DNA from: Wolfiporia cocos
Taxonomy: Eukaryota; Basidiomycota; Agaricomycetes; Polyporales; Phaeolaceae
Direction: 5' to 3'
Length of the DNA stretch: 64,000 nt
NCBI GenBank assembly: GCA_029448655.1
Contig: JACCLO010000014.1
Span: forward strand, 1,674,001-1,738,000
A model generated the notes under the pieces. The model saw only the letters and a list, made by a program, of their open reading frames with translations, was not told the origin of the DNA and did no database searches. Each line of letters begins with the position of its first letter. Positions within the stretch are counted from its first letter, which is position 1. The translations under genes and the position numbers were made by a program. Positions 27,264 to 39,397 of the stretch are shown in pieces.

Positions 27264-28246
27264 GACTGGTGCCGATCGGTAATCAGGCCTTCCACAATGC
27301 TTGGTTCGCGATGAATTTTCCCTTAGTTTGGATAGGTTCGCAGCTGATGATTGTGACTATGGCTCTATCTTGATAATGTGCTCCGACAACGTCGAATCGC
27401 TGAAGAGGAGCCGTTTGAAATGAACGCCTGCTGGATGTTAAAGCCCGTGTATCGCTTGTGGACTCTGTACTGGATAGATATCAGCAGCGATTCCACTATA
27501 TTGTCGGATATAAAAGTACATTACATTGCCTGCCGGGTGATCGTTGCTGATCGATCGATTCATGTAATGCTCGTGCGCATCAATACTTGGATCGAACTAC
27601 ACTCACGATGCAACTTGTGCTGCTCACACCAGAAAAGTTCATGGTAGAAGCTACAGATGCAATTGGGAAAGCACGACAACTATTGCGATACATAGCAACT
27701 GATTCTGCCCAACGACTACTCCGACACGGGAACAAGGTCGGAAAGATAGCGCCCCTGAATCTGGAGCGCAGCTCTCGGCAAAGCGACAACGCTGGGATGC
27801 GTCCCGACAACGGCAGGCACGGTATGATCATTCGTGGGGCCTGCGTAGGGTTGGCATGCCGGAAGGCGTCGCTAGCCTAGCAGCCGGGGGACAATTTACT
27901 CTGCAGTGCGCATTAGGCATGCCGGTGTGCGGCAAACTAAGGAGAATACGCACTGGAACGAGCCCGCATTTTTCTGCGCTTGCGACGGAGCCTGCGAGAC
28001 CTCTTCTTCTTCCACTTCTCTCTCATACTGCGCAAAAATACCGGTCAGCGACGACGAAACAGACCGGCGCGGCACAAACTCACATAGCAGGTTATGGGAT
28101 TGGGAGGTGCTTCCGAGCGCCCTCCGCAGGCGGCGGGGTAATGAGGCGGCTGGTCCTGTACAGTTCTGCTTATATAATGTTCCCACGGATACCTGAAGCA
28201 TCCGCCGCCCGCGCGTTCGCGGCGGCCCTCTCTGCTAACTTCACTG
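27264..28246. other. Region without a supportable gene
   Basis: Frames on both strands are short and lack family features. The second half is GC-rich and presumably holds the promoter of the gene at 28247. No repeat ends or RNA-gene boxes were noticed. Confidence 0.5.
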
Positions 28247-29340
28247 ATGCCGCGACCACGGGTCCCGCCCGCTTTGCAGGCGGAGATATCTGAATATGCC
28301 GCCCTGATACGCGCGCTGCGGACGAGCGACACACTCGACCTCACCGCGCAGCTGTTGCGCATCAACGCGGCCTTGCGGCCCGACTCCGACTTGAACGCCA
28401 GCAGCGACGATGCACTCAGTGATCATCCGGAGCGCGAGCGGCCAGGTGCTGCTGCCGCGGCGGGGCCGGGCTCGGCCTATGGCGACACAGGAAGCCCGCC
28501 GACTCGGAAGCGCAAGCGCGATGACACTGACGCCGCGGCGCAGACGAGCAAGAGCCTGGCCGACGCACAGATCCGCTGGACGCGATGGCCGCTCCGCGTG
28601 ACGGACGTGCCCGTCCCTGACTGGACCTTCGAGGACGAGGTGAACTCAGTTGTCTTGTCTGTCTTGCATCCCAAGTCTTCAGAACCCGCTCCTGCTCGCT
28701 CTGGTGCCTCTCGCTCTGGCTCACCTGATCCGCTCCTCGCGTCTTCTCCGTCGCCGCTAGATGGTGAAGGCGACGATGCGGAGGAATCTGCGCTATCCGA
28801 GGCAGGTCTCCGTGCAGTGGCCGAAGCTTCCGCGATTCATGTGGCTCGCATATTGTCTATGCTCGCCGCGAGTGTGCCTCCGCTCACGAAGGCAATGGTG
28901 TATAAACTGCGACCTCTGGACTGGGTGACTGTCCTGCACATTGTCAGTGTTAGTGGGCTTGTCGACGCAAGGTGCGTCCGCATGCTATCTACCTGGTGGG
29001 TCTGCGCGAACGTGTCTGGGCAACGCCAGTACTGTACAAAGTGTCTCTCGCCGTATGAAAGCGATATATGGCCCTGCAGACTTCAACGGTGCGTTGTACG
29101 TGCGGACTTGCAGAGGGTGCGAAATTGACTAGAGCATCAGCGGTCGAGCGGATGCAGCTTTCGTCATCCGTTGGGTTGCGACTGGCTGGCTTAGAGTCCA
29201 GACATGAACTTAGCTATTTAGATAGGATCGTTACCGCTCCTCCGAAACGTGAGTTGCTCCCTCTGCTATATGCGCTATCCACTCAGGCTCGTCCCAGCGA
29301 AGAGAGTGAGGAAGACAAGGCGGAGATCTCAAAAAGCTAA
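28247..29340 (+). CDS. Unrecognised nuclear-type protein
   Basis: Start MPRPRVPPALQAEISEY at 28247. Introns at 28972-29029 and 29089-29140 restore one frame of about 325 residues. The N-terminal 60 residues look helical, followed by an acidic and alanine-rich linker and a clear nuclear-localisation-type patch (TRKRKRDD). A helical block of about 60 residues (HVARILSMLAASVP, DWVTVLHIVS) and a C-terminal helix-rich part (RRMKAIYGP, VERMQLSSSV, YLDRIV) follow. The tail is acidic (SEESEEDKAE). I do not know a family. A second frame at 29287-29417 reads as a basic stretch followed by an acidic end (SSEDDLAFSTDDLF), so the real C-terminus may use another intron or a frame change. Function unknown. 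Confidence 0.55.
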
Positions 29341-30326
29341 AGCTCCGCCTTCACAAGCCGCTCAACCCGCCTCATCAGAGGACGATCTCGCATTCAGCAC
29401 GGATGACTTGTTTTGACGATTACCTTGTGTATTATGCTTCTGATCGATCTTGCCCTGGCAGCAACCATTTTCTAGTTGGCGACCGTGTAGCCTTAAAGGG
29501 TGAGTACGACCGTCGCTGGTCCCTGGCTTTGTCTTCGTTATGATGTTTTATTGGCATGTCATTGGGCTTAGCAAGGGTGCCCTTGCGTTGCAGAAATCTA
29601 TCACAGCTTTGGGCCGCTACTTTGCGTCCGCTGTTTCTGAACTCCCACATCTACATCAAGGGATTGTTTAGCCCAACGCTGACCCTTTCACTCTCTCTAG
29701 ATCGTGGCTTGTCCTTGGACTGCCCTTTCTTCAAGTTGAGACGGCATCGAAGTAGCGGTCGCTTTGTGTAGCATGTCGGACGACGGTTCGTGTACTTTAG
29801 AGCTCGCCATTTTACTGTATAGTAGTAGCTGGATATTCAATACATCCTACTAAATGTTTCCTTTACGCTGTATGGACGCCAGTCAAGCTTCAAGCTTCAA
29901 CGTTCAACGTTCAACAGCTTCATGCTGACCGCATTGCTAGCCAATACAACTTAGCTTGGAGTTGGCCACTACCCTGCACAAAGAGGAAATTAAAGATACA
30001 TATTAGTACCAGTCCGTCAATCAGAAGTCGTCGGTCAGGGTTGGTCAACCAGATCGAGTTGGTGTGGAGGGATGGTATGTTAAAGAGTGTACGGTACATA
30101 GTCAACAGGCATGACAACATATAACAAAATCACTCTGTTCGGACAAGCGCATGTTCCGGCGCGGAGACCAAGAAGACAAATTGAAATGTTGCATCCTGTT
30201 TCAACACCGGACAGTCAGCTGAGCTAAGCATCAGGCAGACACCATCGCGGCACCTTATAGGTCCACAGTAAGATCTCCAGACAAACAACACGCTCATCTT
30301 CAACGACTTTGCACGAGCCGCCAGGG
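29341..30326. other. Intergenic, no feature recognised
   Basis: Rather AT-rich and poor in long frames. A short direct repeat of the type CAAGCTTCAAGCTTCAACGTTCAACGTTCAAC is found near 29886-29915 and is described here only as low-complexity DNA. The far end includes the 3' flank of the minus-strand gene that stops at 30327. Confidence 0.5.
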
Positions 30327-30853
30327 CTAATAGCCCGCGGGCTTGTGGGCCCCAGCATCGCCCGGATCCCCTGCAGCCTGGCGCAGAGAGGTGACATCAG
30401 GCTGTGCCGTCTCCGCCGGACCGTCGCCCGTGTCCCCCGCGACCACAATGCCGCCCTGAGGCGTCTGCGACATCGACTGCTGTGGCGGCGGCTGGGTGTT
30501 CACGGCCGCGGCCGCGGCGGCCCTGCGCCTCTGCTCCTCCTCCAGGAAGAAGTCGTCGTCGTCGAACGACTTCTTGCAGCACGACCCGCAGCACCCGGTC
30601 TGGCGGGTGCTGCCCGTTGAGCCGCAGCCGGCTGGTGGTCAGCGATGGAGGGGCGTCAGCGGTGAGATGCTAGCCGTGGTTGGCAAGGAGGGGCACAGAC
30701 GCACCGATTTGCAGCCACGAGCTGAGCGCCTCGGTGCACCCGATGCCTGGCAGCGTCCGAGTGCTTGTTAGTATGATGGTAGTTGGTACGGACCAGTGTG
30801 GACTCACAGCAAATACTGCAGCAGCCCGCGCAGAATTGCTCGCCGGGGTCCAT
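30327..30853 (-). CDS. Short cysteine-rich protein with charged tail
   Basis: Start MDPGEQFCAGCCSIC at 30853. Exon 1 is 30853-30808, the intron is 30807-30632 with a GTGAGT donor and a CAG acceptor, and exon 2 is 30631-30327. The product is about 112 residues. The first 40 residues have nine cysteines in pairs (FCAGCC, SGCG, TGCCGSCCKKS), followed by an acidic run (FDDDDFFLEEEQRRR), an alanine stretch and a disordered Pro/Gln-rich tail ending HKPAGY. No signal peptide or membrane segment is present. Clustered CC pairs near the N-terminus suggest palmitoylation or metal binding, but this is inference. Similar small CC-rich proteins are common in mushrooms and poorly studied. The long frames on the plus strand over exon 2 are shadows of its GC-rich repeats. 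Confidence 0.62.
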
Positions 30854-32628
30854 GTTTTTGTGTAGTTATGACTTCACGGCTAGCAATAGGGGCAACTAGT
30901 CACGGTCAGAGAATGAGGCCCAGTACTCTACGCGTACGGCTGCCTAGAGCGATGGACTGTGCTTGTAAGAACGAGTGACTCAGAGGTGGAGGGCAAGGGA
31001 CGTGCGGGTCTTTATCGGACTGAGAATAGTAGAAAGCTGGCAAGAATACAGCGTCTATAGCTACGGAGGAACAGCATGACACTGCTCTGGGGACCGGCAA
31101 TCCCGCCTACAGACTTGTGCACGGGCGTTGATGTTCCAATAACTTTCCGGATTAGCACATTTAGCGCCCACACCATCGCCACCCGCTGGTATTGCTGTGC
31201 CCTTCCTGCATCCTTGCAAGCAATGATTAGTTGCTGCTTGGATACCTGAGCACTATGCTTCTTGCGCTACAGGTTATGACCCATGCCACTGATTTTCTCA
31301 TCTGCGAGATCGAGTTTCTGCCGGAGAGTCTGTCTCTAAAACAGAGTCTTCCTGACTCTTCGGATGGGTTGTAGCTATAGGGCCTGGGTTTTCCTTATTA
31401 TCATATATTATACTCCTGATATCAGCCAGATTGATCATGCTATGGGCCTTTTGTAGGCTACTGCGTGACGATACCTTTGGCATGCTGATCCTAGGCTAGA
31501 ATCATTGTAAGAACGGCCAGAATATTAGATAACACCAATGTGTACATAATTGAGGATGAAGTACTCCTATGTAGGGTTGATCACTAAAAATAATCTTGAA
31601 TGGAGAAGATGCGTCATTTGACGCAGTACACCTGAAGCGACACAGATGTGATGCGACAGCTTCGTGGCGCCGCATCCAAAAAGGCAACTGCATCCACTAC
31701 GCTCTGCTAAAATATATTCATGGCAAAGAGACAATCTAGTCTCTGTGTACCGTACGCTGTGAATAGATAGACTAGTATGTTTAAAACCAGATTGTCTAGT
31801 ACCATAAGCCAAGCTCTACCACATAAACCATAGACGACATCTTGATCCATGCATCGTCAAGTCAGTACTCCTCCTTGCCCATAGATCTTGCCCCCAGAGT
31901 AACAGTCTCAAATATTCAAAGTGCACATTTACTAAAACATTCTGGGAACAGAATCCTTTAAAATGGCTTCATTGTCTTTGGAAGAGCAGTTCAAGGTTGA
32001 AATCTCGGATAGCAAATTACTTTGTAGAAATCTGTTCCCAAAAATTCGTTTATATTATATTTATGAACAAATCTTCCGGTCAACATGATCTACGAATCTT
32101 TTTTCTCGGCAAGTTATTAGCATTGACCATTGTCGCTCCAGCAAATATGGGCGCCAACGAGATGCCGTCCCGGCATCTGACAGTGGCGCATCATGGCGCT
32201 TGGCCATGCGGGATATGCCGTCCCCCTACGGTTGCCGGTCCCCAACTGCTCGCCACCAAAGCTTGAGGTCCTCAATGGAGTTCAATCATGTACCGAGATG
32301 TTCATGTCTGATAAGACTGTTCATCGCACTGGATATGCTCAGCCGCCGTGCCTGAAACGATGTCATAGCCCGTGGGCGGTCCATGAAGCTAATAGCCAGT
32401 ATGTATTTTGTAATTAGAGACACGAATCAGAGTTCATGCTGTCCAGATGCTGATATACCAGGAATTACGAGCTACGCAGTATGTAATGTGAGCAGAGAGT
32501 ACATGAGGTCCGTATTGTGAAACGAATCGTGCGCGTACGACGTGAAAAGAATGTCCTTTTGCATGAGCCACAATCCAAGACGAGGTGAAAGAAATAGTCC
32601 CCAAACCCTATCGAAAGTCCTGTCCAGA
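30854..32628. other. Long region without a supportable gene
   Basis: About 1.8 kb, partly AT-rich (especially 31300-32100). I see no coding text with a family pattern on either strand, no LTR ends and no RNA-gene boxes. The left part is the promoter side of the cysteine-rich gene. The right part is the 3' flank of the chitin synthase gene. Confidence 0.5.
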
Positions 32629-35600
32629 TCAGCCAGCGCGGCTGACGAGGACTCTGTCAATGGCCTCATTAATGACGCGCTTGCGCGCAGACAGGTCCAT
32701 GCCAAAGCGCTGCTCCAATCTGCCGCGAATCTCCCTCTTGGTCGTCGTTGCAAGGTCAGCGTCGCGCAGGATGTCTTCTACTGCTTGCTCGATCTCCGCA
32801 TCAGACGGGCCTCCCGTAGACGAGAAGTCGAGATCTTCGGGGCTTCGGGACATCGGGATCTGCACGTCGATGTAGTTGCTAGCAGGTTGAGATGGCGTGG
32901 GCTGGTGGACAAGACCAGGGGCAGGGTAGCCGTACATTGACATCGTGGGCGTGTTGTGGCCTGACCGGTAGTCCGGTGGCTGGTACATCATCTGTTGCTG
33001 CGAGGGAGCGGGAGAGTAGGCTCGCGACATCGCAGGCTCGTAGAATGTTTCGCGACCGTATATCGAGTTGGTGTGAGATTCTGCATATCCATCGTTGAAC
33101 ATCTTGGTGGGAGGCACCCAGGAGCCGATGCTGTGGTTCGATTCCTTGTCCCAGAGCTCGTTTTCCTGTGGTGTACAGTCAGACCAAGATCATGCACTGT
33201 TACAAATTACGTACATATTCATTCCAGGTCTTGAGCGGGATTGACCGTGGGTCGAACTTGCCCTCGTCCTGGCATAATCAGATCAGCAAGGAGATAGAGG
33301 AGCCAGAAGCTACAACTTACATGAACAACAACTTTCTTACCCGATTCTCCTAGGACAATACGGGTGGCACCCCATGAGAAGTCGTCCATCTTCCAGAATG
33401 AGTACAACGGCAAGAAGAACGAGAACGCAGGGATGGCGAGGATGTAGAAGACCATCCATCCGACCATATCCCACTTGCGACGAAGGATGAAGACGAGGGC
33501 CTGAACACCGTAAACCGCGGCAATCATGATGATTGAGATGGTCGGAATATCCTTCTTCTCGCCGGCAGCCATGTAGATCAGGTAGGCAATCTATGCGACG
33601 GATCAGAGCCAAGAACTTGCGAAGAGCAGAACGCACTTACGTAGGCAACCGTCACGGGCTGAACAAGCGTAGAGAGCAAGTCGATCATGACAATGAAACG
33701 CATGGAGAAACAGCAGAAACCGCAAAGTTGGTCCAAGAAGACCAGCTCTCCCAAGTTATGCACGGTCGAGTTGATCCAACGCCGACGCTGCGAAAGCAAG
33801 ACCTTCCAATCGTCGGGCGCCACAGTGTACGCATGCGCGTCACGGACGAATGACGTCTTGTAGTCGTGGAAGTACTTCATCACGATTGTCGTGAGATAAC
33901 GATCTTCACCGAGGTGCAGCAGGTTCTTCATGTGCAAAGTGTCCACGCGATTCTCCGAGTAGTCGTCGATGATCTGGTTCGAGACGAAAAGCGGCTTGTG
34001 CGTGTCGGGACTGCGCAGGCGGTATAGGGTGAAACAACCTGGAAGACAGCTGACACTGCCGAAAAGACTCTCGAATGCCTTGGCCATGTGGTGCGAGATG
34101 AAGTATTCGTAAACCTTTGACAGGTTGTGAGTTCAGTAGTCCACAACATCGGCAGAATATAACGAACCTGCGACATGGTGATGAGAGAGTCCTTCGCATT
34201 CGCCAGTTCTGTCTCTCCACAAACACCGATCAACTTCTTATCGTGGACCATACTGCATTGCCGTAATCAGCATAATAGGTGAATGCGCGGTGCATGAAGA
34301 CTTACGCAGATACAAGTCGGTTTAGCGAGTAGGGGTGGACCGTGGTATCGGCATCAACCATGAAGATGTACTCATAGAACGATGGATTGACACCGATGAC
34401 ATTCTTGATTTGGTGATACATCTCCAACTCCAGCGGGTTCATCGGCGAGTTGAAGTGAACCTGTCATCCTGCATTGAGCCGCGGTCGACCAGAACACATA
34501 CAATACCGACCTTGTTCAAGAACCGCATGATCAACATCTGAGTATCACGCTTTCCACGGTTTCCCGGGCGTGACTTCTCGGCCGGCTTGCCGCACTTAAC
34601 CACGACTAGATACGGGACGACGTGACCAGCGGTCTCGTACAGTCCAGAGTATACCTTGCCCATGTTGTGCTGCTTGGTGCCTTCACCCAGCGAAAGGAAA
34701 CTGAGGGGTTCTGCGTCAATATTTGGAGGCGCACCAAGGACATCCAAGACGATGCGGGGGGTGGGCTGGTCGTTTCCTGAACCGACGACCATACCATCGC
34801 AAACGATGAGGATAAGCTTCCGCTTGTCGTCGTACTTCATCTGCGCAAGCGAGTCGATAGTCCTCTGGAGTGAAGCGTGCCCTTCTGTGTAACAAGGGAC
34901 CTGGCAAATGACGAACTTGTCGTGGTCCTCAGGAGCACGCTCAGCACCAAAGTTGATGGAACCAAGGAACTTGAACCCGATAACGCTGACCATCATGATC
35001 GACAGGGCAAGCAAGATGTAGGTTGCGAACTCGCACTTGGGGGAATTACGCGTGTCAACCATTCCAATTGCGAACAGATTGCGCAAGCACGTCCTCTGCC
35101 ACTCGAGAACGTTCGAGTCGAGAGGGAGGGCATTGAACTTCTTGCTGACATCCTGGCCGGAGTTGTACTGGAAGAGGCTGATCACATCGTCCGACATGAA
35201 ATGGGTATCAATGTTGCCAGGCAGGATCTCGTTGACGAGCGGCGCAGTTCCCGGTCCGCTGGTGACATAGTCCGTGACGTCGTAAATGATGCTGTCGATG
35301 ACACCAACGGATTTGCCCTTGCTTGCCATGCTCTGAAGGTCTTTGCTGGTGTAGCCCATCCATCCAACACGATTGTTCCATCGCATCTGTGTCATGACCT
35401 CAAAATACCAATCAGGACGAGGATCATTTGTCCAGGCACGGAAGTCATGATATTGTGCATTCGCGTCGGTGTCGTTGCTGGTACTCAAGACAACGTACGG
35501 GCTGACGGAACCTGTAACGCCATTGCACAGTGCACTGACCTGAGCGACCATGTGAGCCTAGCTTCCCGGCGTCATCTCGAGAATTACACTCACTTGAACC

Positions 35601-38600
35601 GGGAAGATCGCATCCGAAGATGAGCCGCCATAACTCAATATGCTCTTGGTCGAGATAACAGGAACGAACTGATAATGCGTCGCAGCGACCTGTGTGAGAT
35701 CAAAGACTTCTCCGCGAATCGAGGTGTAGGCGTTATTCGCATTGTTCGTGTACGAGTGCGACTCCAGCTCCGAGGTTGTGAAGACATGCTCCGTAGGACA
35801 GATAATAGGGCCGAAGAAAACGATGACGAATACCGCGCAGCCACAGACGAACCAAATGAGCATGTTGATAGCCAGCTTCTCCCTCCAGGCTTGCTGGATA
35901 TCCGGACGCTTCATGCGACCCAGCCAAGCAAGCAATGGGTTTGGAACCCACCAAGTGAGGATCCAGCAAAGTATGACCCACCGCCTACGCAAGGGAGTCT
36001 CTTTGATGACCTCCGCTGTCTCGCCTTCCTGAATCTCGCCCGCAATGGCCTCTTTGTCGAGGAGACCCTTTTTATCCGCGTCCTGGAACATATTGCGTGA
36101 TGGCGCATACGACTCGGTGAAATTTGAGACAGAGTCACGCTCGACATGGCTCGTGTACGCGCTGCGGCCGTCATAGTCGTCGCTGTGAAGAGATTTGCGC
36201 TCATCGAATTCATCGTAGTCTCCGCGGTTAAAAGGTGAGGCATTTGAAACGAGAGGAAGGGCCTGACTCGACTGCCCGAAAGGATCGTTGTAGCCACCAT
36301 CGTGGGACTCTGCACCAGGGGTTTCATAAGGAGCGTATGGGTCACCGAGGTCTCTAGCATCAATGCCAGCTTCAGCCTCGGCATCGCGTAACCTGTTCCG
36401 TTTCTGCTCGTCTGTGTCCTTGGACCGCAGGTCATCCTCGAATGCGTGGAATGCGGCTTGTGACAGGAACACCTCGAATGATGTTAGTGCATACCATTTA
36501 CTACACACATACAACATACCTGGTGTACACCAAGGACAATATCCTTCTCCTGCAAACCCAAGGCACTCCGCGCCTGCTCGATTTGTTCGTGAGGATCACC
36601 TTCAGTCACGTTGAGTGCGGTCAAGTGCGCCCTGTACCGCTGCACAAATTCGTCTGAGGTCATGTTGACCTCAAACACGTTCACGCATCTCCGTGAGACC
36701 TCCGAAAGACCTAGGCTCCTGACTTGGCCCTTCACCGAGCGACCCTCAAGCTGGTTCGGCAGCTGAGAGTCGTTCGGGTTGATGCAGAACACATACCACG
36801 ACTGCGTCTCCTCCAAGGTCTCGAAGAGCGTGTCCAGTGCTGCGCGGAACTCGCCCGCAATGCAGGGTGGTCCGTTCGCAATGACAGCAGTTCCAAGGGG
36901 CTCTTCGTCCTGTTCCCTCTCCCTCTCCTCGATATCGTTCTCCGTGACCGTCGGCATGCGCCTAATGGTGTTCTTCCTGCGCGTCGAGGGGGCACGCATC
37001 GGCTTGACAGGCTGCTGCGCAGAGACGATGGTCTCCTCGTCACGAGGATGCGCCTGCGTCGCAATCGCCTTTGCCGAGTACAGCTCACGGATGAAGGGAT
37101 TCGTCGAACCAGTGCCATCGTTGGCAGGCACATCGGGCGACGTGCTGTTCCCTCGCAAAAGCGAGACGAAGTCGGGATTGAGCGCATCAAGGTTACGCTC
37201 AAGGAAGTTCTCCGAGGAGTAAGTGACGGGGCCACTGAAATGGTTCACTGTGAATGTAGGGCAACCGGAGCGGTCGATGGCTCCCGCCTTGAACGAAGAG
37301 TGGTTACCCCACCGCTTGCTGAAGGCCTCGACCATAGTTTGGTTGGTCTTCCGCGGCATGCGGCGCGCCTGGTCGTCCATAATGTGGATCAGCCCACCCG
37401 GCTTGTGCTGTAGCAGACGAATGCACTCGGAGTTGTCGAAGAAGGGGACTTGTGGCACGTATCGTGCAATGCCCTCACTGTTGTACTCGCTAACATGGCT
37501 TTCAAACAGCCGTTTCTGCACGAAGTTTTGCAACCGCTCGTTGGCGAAGTTGACGCAGAACTGATCAAGTGAATTGGGACGGCTCGTCAAGTTCTGCGGA
37601 CCTGGAAGGTCGAATAGGCCGATGAACGTGTTGAAATCGTCGCGGCAGAGGCGCTGGTTAATGTGCTCGTTCAGCCAAGCGAAGAGAAGTGCATAGAGCG
37701 ACTTCGCGAGCTCGTCACGGTTGTCTGAGGCACCATCAGGGTCGAGGAATACGGTGCAGAGTTCCCTCTTCACGAGCTTCGTCCTGTAAGAAAGAGTAGC
37801 CTCGAGTGCCGCAGGCTGGACACCGAGGAACTCGGAGACTAGTTCGAGAACATCCGTGTTCCGAACGACAGCTGCATCCTCGTTGCGCGACCGATCAATG
37901 GTGAACTCGAGGTTGCCGAGATGGAGGATAGCTGCAATCAACTGGCAGGTTTGAGCCACATGGCGTTTCGAGAACCCGACGTTCTTCAGAGCCATTTTTA
38001 GCTGGTCAAACCGCACCGCGTCCTCGCTGCGTCCTGCATTCCCACGTGCACCAGCATTACGCTGACCGAGATACCGATATGTCGTCTTCTCCTGGAGATG
38101 CAGATGCTGCCTCTCCTCCACCGACGCACCGGCAACCAGGTAGTAGAAGATATGGAAGTTGCGCTCGCCTGACGGAGCACCGGCCACTCGGTTGCGTTCG
38201 AGGTAATAGTCTAATGTCTTCATCCCGCAAAGGCGGCCTCGGTCGGTGAACTGGAGCTCGGTGTACTTTCCATACCGGGACGCGTTGGGATTGAATAGCG
38301 TGCGTGCGTTCCCGAACGTCTCGAGCACGAACTCTGCGGCGGGAACCTGATACGCCAACTTGGCACCCTTCTTACCCGGCTGGCTGACGCTCAGCTCGAG
38401 CAACGTCTTGATAGCTAGTCGGCGATTCTCCGATTTCCCGCTCCCCGTTTCACCACTTCGCGCGACATTGAGGTCAAATCAATTTGGAGTATATCTTATT
38501 ACTCACCTCAGCAGGATGGACTGGTCTTGAGTGGTCCTCCGCATATGATAGTAGGCATTGTTTGCCAGCTGAAAGATATGCGGAGGCAATGGTACCTTGC

Positions 38601-38949
38601 CTGGAGAAGTGTTGCGATACTCGGCGGCATACTTGTGCAGGACCGCGTCGGAGTTGCTGGAAACATACTTGTGTGGGTTCACTGCGACCAATGCGCAGGT
38701 ACCAACATGCGTATAGATGCTGTCCGACATGAACCGTTCTCGAAGGCATGATACGATAATGTCCTCAGAGACCGGGGAGAGTGTTGTGAGGTCGTCAACG
38801 GCCTCGAGCCGCTGCCGCATAGTCATGGTGGACTCCCGCCGCTCCATGACGAGCACGTCGATATGCTCTTGAGGCGTCGACCTAGTCGAGGGTGATGCTG
38901 CAGAGCGTCGTCGCCTTGCGGACGTGGGAGACTGGGTGTGCGATGCCAA
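32629..38949 (-). CDS. Chitin synthase with N-terminal myosin motor (class V/VI type)
   Basis: This very large protein polymerises UDP-GlcNAc into chitin at hyphal tips. Start [16 protein letters not shown] at 38949. The motor region (38950 down to about 36500) has P-loop GETGSGKS just after the first intron, switch [10 protein letters not shown] and a weak switch II (LFDLPGPQN). Two or more membrane segments near 35800-36000 ([18 protein letters not shown]) are followed by a cytochrome-b5-like segment (YDVTDYV...[14 protein letters not shown]). The GT2 catalytic part (35000-33550) contains CYTEG, VDADT, EDRYLT and QRRRW. Three or more C-terminal membrane segments come next, and then a DEK_C-type helix bundle ([17 protein letters not shown]). 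The order is exactly that of basidiomycete myosin-chitin synthases. Stop at 32629. The motor domain of this class guides or docks the enzyme more than it moves it. Large plus-strand frames here are shadows. Confidence 0.95.
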
Positions 38950-39397
38950 GGAGTGAGAGTGCAGGGCGCGGCTTAGTTTCGGTAGAGTTATCGCAGATAT
39001 GTATCTTATCTGTCAAAGTTATTTTACACTCTTCACAAAGCAGTCCAGGCTCAAATACACGGCTACCTAAGCTGTCAAGACAAAGCTTCGATAAATTCAG
39101 CTTAGAATTGGTCTAGACCCAATTCGCACCGGTACTCTCAGATGGGCGATGGGCAATGGGCATCTCAAGCCGTGCTGACGCACACTGCCTCGTTGCATGC
39201 AATCGAAGACTTGAGTGTCTCAGATAGACGTTAGACGGCCACGAGCACCTGTTCTGAGCAACGCCGGCCGGCGAGCGGAGGCTGCTCTTTATGACTTCCT
39301 ATATATTCATGCAGGCCCCATCATTGTCTGGTACTGACACGCTTTAGTAGGTGCCGCGATCCGTCCTCGCAATATAAAGCATCATTCTGACTCTTTA
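38950..39397. other. Intergenic between chitin synthase and acid phosphatase
   Basis: This is the promoter region of the chitin synthase gene and the 3' flank of the first acid phosphatase gene. No coding text is seen. Confidence 0.6.

Noticed and set aside
29886..29915. Short direct repeats as a CRISPR-like or satellite array
   Set aside because: Only a few imperfect 10-bp units without spacers; the host is a eukaryote; taken as low-complexity DNA.
30309..30620. Plus-strand arginine-rich frames over the cysteine-rich gene
   Set aside because: They come from GC-rich repeats. The minus strand gives a clean two-exon gene with consensus splice sites.
34877..35623. Plus-strand frames of 200-250 residues in the chitin synthase gene (also 36724-37413)
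   Set aside because: The minus strand carries the complete myosin-chitin synthase order with catalytic motifs; the plus frames have no recognisable text.
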